From assembly GCA_016716275.1 (NCBI GenBank), contig JADJWR010000002.1, forward strand, positions 558,001 to 622,000: a stretch of 64,000 nucleotides of DNA. The letters run 5' to 3'. This DNA is from Burkholderiales bacterium (lineage in GTDB: Bacteria > Pseudomonadota > Gammaproteobacteria > Burkholderiales > Burkholderiaceae_F). A model generated the notes under the pieces. The model searched no databases and was not told where the DNA came from. It worked only from the letters and a program-made list of their open reading frames with translations. Of the stretch, positions 58,755 to 64,000 are shown piece by piece. The position numbers and the translations under genes were made by a program. The first letter of the stretch is position 1; every line of letters begins with the position of its first letter.

Positions 58755-60452
58755 ATGGCAAGCGTCGACAGGTTCTGGCTCAAGAACTATCCGAAGGGCG
58801 TGCCCGCCGACATCGATGTGAACCAGTACGAATCGCTGGTCCAGCTGCTCGACGAGGCGTTCAAGAAGTACGGCGACCGGCCCGCCTACAGCTGCATGGG
58901 CGCGACGATGACCTACAAGCAGCTCGACGCCAACTCGGCGGCCATCGGCGCCTGGCTGCAGTCCAAGGGGCTGGGCAAGGGCAAGCGGGTGGCGATCATG
59001 ATGCCCAACATCCTGCAGTACCCGGTGGTGCTGGCCGGCGTGCTGCGCGCCGGGGCGACGGTGGTCAACGTCAACCCGCTGTACACGCCGCGCGAGCTGG
59101 AGCACCAGCTGAAGGACTCGGGGGCCGATGCGATCTTCATCCTCGAGAACTTCGCCACCACGCTGCAGCAGATCCGCGACAAGGTGCCGACCAAGACGGT
59201 GGTGGTCTGCTCGATGGGCGACCTGCTCGGCTTCGCCAAGGGGCTGATCGTCAACTTCGTCGTGCGCAACGTGAAGAAGATGGTGCCGGCCTACCAGCTG
59301 CCGAACGCCATCAAGTTCCTCGACGTGCTGGCCGACGGCCTGAAGATGCGGCTGTCGCCGGTGCAGGTCGGCCACGACGACGTGGCCTTCCTGCAGTACA
59401 CCGGCGGCACCACCGGCGTCAGCAAGGGCGCCACCCTGCTGCACCGGAACATCATCGCCAACATGCTGCAGTCGGAGGCCTGGTACCAGCCGGCGCTGTC
59501 CAAGCTGAAGCCCGGCGAGGCGCCGATCACCATCACCGCGCTGCCGCTGTATCACATCTTCGCGCTGACCGTCTGCGCGATGATGTCGATGCGCATCGGC
59601 GGCCAGTGCGTGCTGATCCCGAACCCGCGCGACATCCCGGGTTTCGTCAAGGAACTGCAGAAGTTCAAGTTCCACGTCTTCCCGGCGGTGAACACCCTGT
59701 TCAACGGCCTGCTGAACAACGAGGAGTTCAAGAAGCTCGACTTCTCGCGGCTGATCCTGTCGGCCGGCGGCGGCATGGCGGTGCAGGAGGCCGTGGCCAA
59801 GCGCTGGCTGCAGGCCACCGGCTGCCCGATCTGCGAGGGCTACGGGCTGTCGGAGACCTCGCCGGTGGCGACCGCCAACCGCACCGACACCGACAAGTTC
59901 ACCGGCACCATCGGCCTGCCGGTGCCGAACACCGAGATCGCCATCCTCGACGACGACGGCAAGCACCTGCCGGTCGGCGGCACCGGCGAGATCGCCATCC
60001 GCGGCCCGCAGGTGATGGCCGGCTACTGGAACCGGGCCGACGAGACCGCAAAGGTGATGACGGCCGACGGCTTCTTCCGCAGCGGTGACATCGGCGTGAT
60101 GGATGCCGACGGCTACACCAAGATCGTCGACCGCAAGAAGGACATGATCCTGGTGTCCGGCTTCAACGTGTACCCGAACGAGGTCGAGGGCGTGGTGGCC
60201 GGCCATCCGGGCGTGCTCGAGTGCGCGGCGGTCGGCGTGCCCGACGAGAACTCCGGCGAGGCGGTGAAGCTGTTCGTGGTCAAGAAGGACGCGGCGCTCA
60301 CCGAACGCGACGTCTTGGACTACTGCAAGGAACATCTGACCGGCTACAAGAAGCCGAAGTACATCGAGTTCCGCTCCGACCTGCCGAAGACCAACGTCGG
60401 CAAGATCCTGCGCCGCGAACTGCGCGACGCGCCGGGCAAGAAGGCCGCGTAG
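58755..60452 (+). CDS. fadD: Long-chain-fatty-acid-CoA ligase
   Basis: Acyl-CoA synthetase of 565 residues that activates fatty acids for beta-oxidation. The adenylate-forming signatures are clear: Y-T-G-G-T-T-G-V-S-K-G, G-Y-G-L-S-E-T-S-P, and the fatty-acid/AMP motif around D-G-F-F-R-S-G-D-I-G, with the C-terminal catalytic Lys near the end in K-T-N-V-G-K-I. AAAGGAGA precedes the ATG 58755. It ends with a strong terminator, so it is transcribed alone or as the last gene of its unit. Confidence 0.95.
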   Translation: MASVDRFWLKNYPKGVPADIDVNQYESLVQLLDEAFKKYGDRPAYSCMGATMTYKQLDANSAAIGAWLQSKGLGKGKRVAIMMPNILQYPVVLAGVLRAGATVVNVNPLYTPRELEHQLKDSGADAIFILENFATTLQQIRDKVPTKTVVVCSMGDLLGFAKGLIVNFVVRNVKKMVPAYQLPNAIKFLDVLADGLKMRLSPVQVGHDDVAFLQYTGGTTGVSKGATLLHRNIIANMLQSEAWYQPALSKLKPGEAPITITALPLYHIFALTVCAMMSMRIGGQCVLIPNPRDIPGFVKELQKFKFHVFPAVNTLFNGLLNNEEFKKLDFSRLILSAGGGMAVQEAVAKRWLQATGCPICEGYGLSETSPVATANRTDTDKFTGTIGLPVPNTEIAILDDDGKHLPVGGTGEIAIRGPQVMAGYWNRADETAKVMTADGFFRSGDIGVMDADGYTKIVDRKKDMILVSGFNVYPNEVEGVVAGHPGVLECAAVGVPDENSGEAVKLFVVKKDAALTERDVLDYCKEHLTGYKKPKYIEFRSDLPKTNVGKILRRELRDAPGKKAA

Positions 60453-60472
60453 CGCCGCCGTCGCCAGCATGG

Positions 60473-60502
60473 CGCCGCCCTTCGGGGCGGCGTTTTTCTT
60501 TG
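60473..60502 (+). terminator. Rho-independent terminator of fadD
   Basis: CGCCGCCC (60473-60480) pairs with GGGCGGCG (60485-60492) around a TTCG tetraloop and is followed by TTTTTCTTT. It starts 21 bp after the fadD stop. This is the clearest terminator of the window on the plus strand. Confidence 0.9.
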
Positions 60503-60572
60503 CCCGCCAAGCGGCCCCTGGCGTAGCCTGTCGCCTTGCCGGCGCCGCCGCGAACCCTGGAGAAGACCAGAA

Positions 60573-61109
60573 ATGAAACGCAAGGACACCGGCAAGCCGG
60601 CCCGCGCTGGCGCACCGCGCGGCAGCGCGCCCCGCACCCGCGGCGACTACGCCGACCCGTACAAGAAGGCGCGCCGCCCCCGCCCGGTGGCCGGCGATGC
60701 GCCGCCCTTCGCGCGTCGGCCGCGGCCGGCAGGTGACGATGCGCCGCCCTTCGCCCGTCGGCCGCGTCCGCCGGCGGCCGAAGCGCCACCGTATGCACGC
60801 GAGCGCCGGCCGCCGCGGCGCGAACCGGCCGAGGGCGACGCAGGTGGCCGTGAGCGAGGCGGACGCGAAGGCGGCTTCACGGTCAGCCTCGATCCGGACG
60901 TGGCACGGGTGTTCCGCGGCGACGCCTCGGTGAACAAGGCGCTGCGGCTGGTGATGCAGCTGATGCAGGTGGTGCAGGGCCCGCCTCGCGGCTTCGGCCC
61001 GCCGCCCCGGCAGGCGGAAGGAGAGCGGCCGCGGCGCGGCTACCAGGGCAGCACCGAGGCGCGCGGCTTCACACGCAAGCCACGCTTCGCGGAGGACGAC
61101 GAGCAGTGA
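60573..61109 (+). CDS. Arg/Pro-rich repeat protein of unknown function
   Basis: Protein of 178 residues, mostly Arg, Pro, Ala and Gly. Three near-copies of D/E-A-P-P-F/Y-A-R occur at about residues 42-80. A less biased core (about residues 100-130) reads F-T-V-S-L-D-P-D-V-A-R-V-F-R-G-D-A-S-V-N and is likely the conserved folded part. The ends are again Arg/Gly/Pro-rich, as in RNA-associated disordered proteins. The stop TGA is the first three bases of a tandem repeat unit. I do not recognise the family; an RNA-related role is composition-based only. Confidence 0.65.
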   Translation: MKRKDTGKPARAGAPRGSAPRTRGDYADPYKKARRPRPVAGDAPPFARRPRPAGDDAPPFARRPRPPAAEAPPYARERRPPRREPAEGDAGGRERGGREGGFTVSLDPDVARVFRGDASVNKALRLVMQLMQVVQGPPRGFGPPPRQAEGERPRRGYQGSTEARGFTRKPRFAEDDEQ

Positions 61110-61254
61110 GCGCGCCGGGCCGCCCCAAGCGCGAACTGCTCCCCCTCGGGGGGACGGCGCGCAGCGCCAAGGGGGCTCCGTGAGCGCGCCGGGCCGCCCC
61201 AAGCGCGAACTGCTCCCCCTCGGGGGGACGGCGCGGAGCGCCAAGGAGGCCTGG
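61107..61254 (+). repeat. 74-bp tandem duplication (two copies)
   Basis: Copy 1 is 61107-61180 and copy 2 is 61181-61254, each beginning TGAGCGCGCCGGGCC and identical over the first 54 bases. Differences are a C/G change in CGCGCAGC versus CGCGGAGC, AAGGGGG versus AAGGAGG, and the last few bases. Copy 1 supplies the stop codon of the upstream gene. Copy 2 supplies an AAGGAGG ribosome binding site for the GTG start at its final base. Motifs such as CCCCAAGCGCGAACTG resemble intergenic repeats I associate with Burkholderiales, but I cannot confirm this. Confidence 0.9.
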
Positions 61255-61640
61255 TGACCGTGGCGCCAGCCGGCGGCGCACTGGGCACGATCGGCCAGAT
61301 CGCGCTGCATGTGTCCGACACCTACCGGGCCGAGCGCTTCTACCGCGACACGCTCGGGCTGCCGCTGCTGTTCCACTTCGGCCATCTGGCCTTCTTCGAC
61401 TGCGCCGGCGTGCGGCTGATGCTCGAGGGCGGCCATGAATCGACCGGCAAGCGCGAGCAGTTCTGCGTCTACTTCCGCGTCGGCGGCATCGAGGCGGTGG
61501 TCGCCGGCCTGCGTGCCCGCCAGGTCTATTTCGAGCGCGAGCCGCAGATGGTGGCGAAGATGCCCGACCACGAGCTGTGGATGGCGTTCTTCAACGACCC
61601 CGACGGCAACCTGCTCGCCTTGATGGAAGAGAAGCGCTGA
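61254..61640 (+). CDS. VOC (glyoxalase/dioxygenase-like) superfamily protein
   Basis: Single-domain metalloprotein-like VOC protein of 128 residues: I-G-Q-I-A-L-H-V-S-D-T and R-A-E-R-F-Y-R-D-T-L-G-L-P at the start, F-F-N-D-P-D-G-N-L-L-A-L at the end, which are the two beta-alpha-beta-beta-beta modules. His20 and the Glu near the C-terminus in A-L-M-E-E are possible metal ligands. It starts at GTG 61254, with AAGGAGG from the tandem repeat 6 nt upstream. Substrate not known. Confidence 0.87.
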   Translation: MTVAPAGGALGTIGQIALHVSDTYRAERFYRDTLGLPLLFHFGHLAFFDCAGVRLMLEGGHESTGKREQFCVYFRVGGIEAVVAGLRARQVYFEREPQMVAKMPDHELWMAFFNDPDGNLLALMEEKR

Positions 61641-61688
61641 CGGGCAGGGCAGATCGCCCGGCGCGCCTGCCCGCGTCGAGGCGGGCGT

Positions 61689-61979
61689 TCAGGCGGCGGG
61701 CGTCGGTGCGCCGGCGGCGGTGCTGCGCCCGATCAGCGCCTCGCGCAGGCATTCGTAGATCGCCGAGGCCTCGAAGCGCAGCCCGTCGCGGCCCTTGAGC
61801 CGGATGCGCATGCGGTCGGCGCCGGCGCGGATCCGCACGTCACCCATCGACGGGGCGTGAAGCACGCCGGTGCGCCGCTGGCATTCGGCGAGCGCCTGCA
61901 GGACGTAGTGCTGCCGACCGGCGATGCCGTCGACCTCGACGTGGATCTCGTCGCCCTGCTCGCGTACCCGCAGCCTCAT
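61689..61979 (-). CDS. Small hypothetical protein
   Basis: Protein of 96 residues from ATG 61979; a longer form from TTG 62051 (120 residues) is possible. It has alternating hydrophobic and charged residues (V-E-V-D-G-I-A-G-R, R-I-R-A-G-A-D-R-M-R-I-R-L-K-G-R-D-G-L-R-F) that suggest a small beta-rich fold, and a C-terminal Ala/Pro tail. No named family is recognised. Confidence 0.55.
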   Translation of the reverse strand: MRLRVREQGDEIHVEVDGIAGRQHYVLQALAECQRRTGVLHAPSMGDVRIRAGADRMRIRLKGRDGLRFEASAIYECLREALIGRSTAAGAPTPAA

Positions 61980-62145
61980 CGGATCCCCGGCGAACGCCTC
62001 TTCTGCCCATCCTTGCCGTGGCCTCGAAATTCGGAGGTCGGCCGTCGTCAAAGTAAGCGATAGGAAGGGCGCGGACCAGCGCGAGCGAATGAATTGCGCC
62101 CGAAGGCCGCTGTGGTCCGACCGGCGTCGGCGGAGACGCAGGGCA

Positions 62146-62176
62146 ACAAAAAAGGCGCCCGAAGGCGCCCTTTTCT
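62146..62176 (-). terminator. Rho-independent terminator of the 62.2-kb porin
   Basis: GGCGCC (62154-62159) and GGCGCC (62164-62169) form a hairpin with a CGAA loop. On the minus strand it is followed by TTTTTTGTT. It lies about 20 bp past the porin stop, so it ends the porin transcript; reversed, it also has TTTT and may work weakly in the other direction. Confidence 0.88.
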
Positions 62177-62195
62177 TGAAGCGGACTCCGTTCGC

Positions 62196-63326
62196 CTAGA
62201 ACAGGTGGCGCACGCCGAGTGCCAGCTGCTTGTAGTTGAACGCATTGCCGGAGAGGCTGCCGTCGGCGTCGCGCGTGGCGTAGCTGGCGTACAGGTTGGT
62301 CCGGCGCGACAGGTTATACGCTGCGCCCACACCCCAGATGTTGAAGTCGGGATCGAAGCTCACGTTGGCCGCAGTCAGCTTGCTGTCGGCGTCGAACATC
62401 TGGTACGAGCCCATCACCGTGAACGCGCCGATCTTCCAGGTCACGCCCAGCATGTACGCGTTGGCGTCGAAGTTGCTGATGCCGGCCGGCAGTTGGGCGA
62501 ACGCGCCGGTTCCGCCCGAAACCAGGGGAACGCCGCTGATCGCGCTCTGGTCGGCGTAGCCGCCGTGCAGGCGGACCGGGCCGAGGTCGAACGTGGCGCC
62601 GACCTGCAGGTGCTTCTGGTCTTCCCGCTGCACGGTGCTCGGAGCCACTGGGTCGCCGAAGTTGACGACGTCATAGGTCACGGAAACCCAGAACGGACCC
62701 GCTTCCCAGTTGATGGCGCTGGCGATTGCGGTGTTGTTCCTGCCATCCGGCACGGTCTCGCCGCCGTCAACGTTCGTTGAGTAGCCGATACCCCCCTGGA
62801 AGCCGGCGAACTTCGGCGACTGGTAGGCGATCGTGTTGTCGAGACGCAGCGCATTGGCCGAGAAGAAGGTCTGGCCGAGGCTGGCGAGGCCGAAGCCGGT
62901 CAGGAACGGGTCGGTGCGGCCGAACATGTCGAACGAGCCGGTGCCCGACGAGAACGTGGCCAGACGCCCGGCAACGACGGCACCCCAGCCACCCTGCAGG
63001 CCAGCCCAGGCCTGGCGGCCAAAGAGACGGCCACCCTGGCCCAGCGTGCCGGTATCCGGGCTGTAGCCGCCTTCCAACGTGAAGATGGCCTTCAGGCCGC
63101 CGCCCAGGTCTTCCGAGCCGCGCAGGCCCCAGCGGCTGCCCGACTGGTGGCCGCTGTTGATCGAACTGACACTCTCCTGCTGGACTGTGCCGTTGACGTT
63201 CGCCGGCCTCTCTTCCCACATGTAGTTGATGTCGACGATGCCGTACAGCGTCACCGACGATTGCGCCTGCGCCGTGCCGGCCACGAACGCGCCGGCGACT
63301 GCCAATGCGACCCATGTTTTCTTCAT
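62196..63326 (-). CDS. Gram-negative trimeric porin (paralogue of the 22.7-kb porin)
   Basis: Outer-membrane porin of 376 residues. Signal peptide M-K-K-T-W-V-A-L...T-A-Q-A-Q, mature start S-S-V-T-L-Y-G-I-V-D, and a C-terminal R-H-L-F. It shares long stretches with the porin at 22.7 kb, including P-K-F-A-G-F-Q-G-G-I-G-Y-S and G-T-G-S-F-D-M-F. CTGGAGA lies before the ATG at 63326. It is followed by a terminator and preceded by a 333-bp gap with hairpins. Confidence 0.94.
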   Translation of the reverse strand: MKKTWVALAVAGAFVAGTAQAQSSVTLYGIVDINYMWEERPANVNGTVQQESVSSINSGHQSGSRWGLRGSEDLGGGLKAIFTLEGGYSPDTGTLGQGGRLFGRQAWAGLQGGWGAVVAGRLATFSSGTGSFDMFGRTDPFLTGFGLASLGQTFFSANALRLDNTIAYQSPKFAGFQGGIGYSTNVDGGETVPDGRNNTAIASAINWEAGPFWVSVTYDVVNFGDPVAPSTVQREDQKHLQVGATFDLGPVRLHGGYADQSAISGVPLVSGGTGAFAQLPAGISNFDANAYMLGVTWKIGAFTVMGSYQMFDADSKLTAANVSFDPDFNIWGVGAAYNLSRRTNLYASYATRDADGSLSGNAFNYKQLALGVRHLF

Positions 63327-63549
63327 CTGTATCTCCAGTTTTGAAACGGAAACAACACCAAGGCCTTCAACGGAACACTCACAGGGGCCGATCACTCTTG
63401 GCACGCCTTGATGCCCCAGCACTTCTTTTCGGAAGCTCGGGCTGATTCTTTCAGAGTTCGCCGACCCGGGCAAAAGCCGACGGCAACAAACACCCAATTC
63501 ACGGTGTACTTTGTGGGGTCTGCGCAACACGAAAGGATTCGTCCGGGCG

Positions 63550-63585
63550 GGGGAGTTCCCATCGTGAAATCGGCGGGAACTCCCC
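63550..63585. other. 11-bp inverted repeat with 14-nt loop between two porins
   Basis: GGGGAGTTCCC at 63550-63560 is the exact reverse complement of GGGAACTCCCC at 63575-63585. It lies next to a second hairpin. It could be part of a tandem terminator or a regulator-binding palindrome upstream of the lower porin. Confidence 0.6.
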
Positions 63586-63592
63586 TCAATGC

Positions 63593-63618
63593 AAAGGGGG
63601 CGCTTTCGCGCCCCCTTT
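63593..63618 (-). terminator. Strong hairpin behind the last porin
   Basis: AAAGGGGGCGC (63593-63603) pairs perfectly over 11 bp with GCGCCCCCTTT (63608-63618), loop TTTC. It begins about 42 bp past the stop of the upper porin (minus strand). The stem is flanked by A and T triplets, but no long T-run follows it, so it is a probable rather than certain terminator. Confidence 0.6.
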
Positions 63619-63659
63619 CGCTCGTCCTGCGACCTGGGACCGGCAAGGCCCCGGATCGC

Positions 63660-63998
63660 TCAGAACGCGTGCCGCATGCCGATCTGGAAGTTGCGGCTGT
63701 CCTCGCCGAAATCGCCGGTCCAGCCGCCGACGCAGCAGGCGGCGCCGAGCGCGACCCGCGACTGGTCCTTGTTGTTGGCGAGCGCGGCGGCGGCGTACAG
63801 CCAGGTGCGCTTCGACAGGTAGTGGTAGTAGGCAATGGCGTACTGGTCCACCTTGGCGTCAGCGGTCGCCCACGGGCTGCGCGACGAGTCCTCGGCGTGG
63901 TTGAAGGCGGCGATCAGCTTGCCGAAATTCAGTTCCCACTCGACACCGAGGTGGTAGATATCGACATCGGTCGGGCCGGCGACGCCGCGCAGGGCGTT
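63660..63998 (-). CDS. Gram-negative porin, C-terminal part (third porin)
   Basis: The last 112 residues of a third trimeric porin, its start beyond the window. The frame is open from base 63998 downward (N-A-L-R-G-V-A-G), with the strands Y-H-L-G-V-E-W-E-L-N-F and Y-A-I-A-Y-Y-H-Y-L-S-K-R-T, and it ends in R-H-A-F. It is not as near to the other two as they are to each other. A Cys-Cys pair (A-A-C-C-V-G-G) is unusual for such porins. The gene is co-directional with the porin at 62.2 kb. Confidence 0.88.
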   Translation of the reverse strand, partial: NALRGVAGPTDVDIYHLGVEWELNFGKLIAAFNHAEDSSRSPWATADAKVDQYAIAYYHYLSKRTWLYAAAALANNKDQSRVALGAACCVGGWTGDFGEDSRNFQIGMRHAF

Positions 63999-64000
63999 CA

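Larger units (their letters stand above)
63327..63659. other. 333-bp region between two porins
   Basis: No supported gene. It carries two hairpins near its upper end (63550-63585 and 63593-63618) behind the upper porin, and then, toward the lower porin, the space for that porin's promoter and leader (about 63327-63540). A clear -35/-10 pair was not found. Confidence 0.5.

Noticed and set aside
57309..61571. A continuous open frame of about 1,420 codons on the minus strand opposite the PaaK-like, peptidase and fadD genes
   Set aside because: Composition is Arg/His/Gly/Ala-rich without domain text, it opposes well-supported genes codon for codon, and such shadows are common at this GC content.
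61641..61673. 8-bp inverted repeat CGGGCAGG/CCTGCCCG after the VOC gene
   Set aside because: The loop is 17 nt and no T-run follows; too weak to call a terminator.

Overview
The window looks like a chromosomal segment of a high-GC betaproteobacterium, most likely Burkholderiales. The base composition is uniformly GC-rich. There are three trimeric porins of the Burkholderia/Bordetella type (mature start Q-S-S-V-T-x-Y-G), NodT-type lipoprotein efflux channels, SYLF-domain lipoproteins and a FadD of the usual proteobacterial form. I saw no rRNA or tRNA gene, insertion sequence, integrase or CRISPR array. The content is metabolic and envelope-related rather than prophage-like or island-like.

Layout. 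(1) 1-8.8 kb: the end of a CaCA-type cation exchanger, then a complete minus-strand urease operon in transcription order ureA-ureB-ureC-ureE-ureF-ureG-ureD-urea transporter, with a DUF1576-like membrane protein divergent from it. (2) 9-20.6 kb: an alpha/beta hydrolase, a patatin plus GntP-type permease pair, small envelope proteins, a KefA-like mechanosensitive channel, a META+DUF4377 lipoprotein-like protein, an AI-2E family permease, a SHOCT-domain protein and a LysR regulator. (3) 20.8-28.5 kb: a Crp/Fnr regulator gene broken by an in-frame TGA, a K+-channel-like protein, a porin, and a short arginine deiminase cluster (arcD, arcA, YfcC-family carrier) without arcB or arcC. (4) 28.5-38.9 kb: one plus-strand run holding an RND pump (adaptor, inner-membrane pump), a conserved membrane protein, an Mrp/Mbh-like antiporter module in the order E-F-G-(MbhD/MbhE/B)-C-D, and an outer-membrane channel. 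The segment 33.3-35.1 kb carries four apparent single-base lesions. (5) 39-44 kb: outer-membrane phospholipase A facing a patatin lipoprotein, a basic histone-H1-like protein and an SLC13/RCK permease. (6) 44-55.4 kb: a minus-strand run of FMN 2-hydroxyacid dehydrogenase, M20 amidohydrolase, P-type ATPase and Pat-like acyltransferase, then plus-strand argE and a cytoplasmic molybdopterin oxidoreductase. (7) 55.4-64 kb: a DUF883 protein, a PaaK-like ligase, a zinc-peptidase-like lipoprotein, fadD, an Arg/Pro-rich protein, a 74-bp tandem repeat that supplies a ribosome binding site, a VOC protein, and two more porins, the last cut by the window edge.

How parts fit together. Urea import, urease and its nickel-loading proteins form one self-contained unit. 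The arginine genes could import arginine and release citrulline, ammonia or ornithine, but carbamoyl-phosphate steps must be encoded elsewhere. The RND adaptor, pump and channel are complete but separated by the antiporter module. The lesions in that module are the clearest anomaly of the window: either the module is decaying, or this stretch of the assembly has base errors. All functional calls are from reading the protein sequences; no database search was made.
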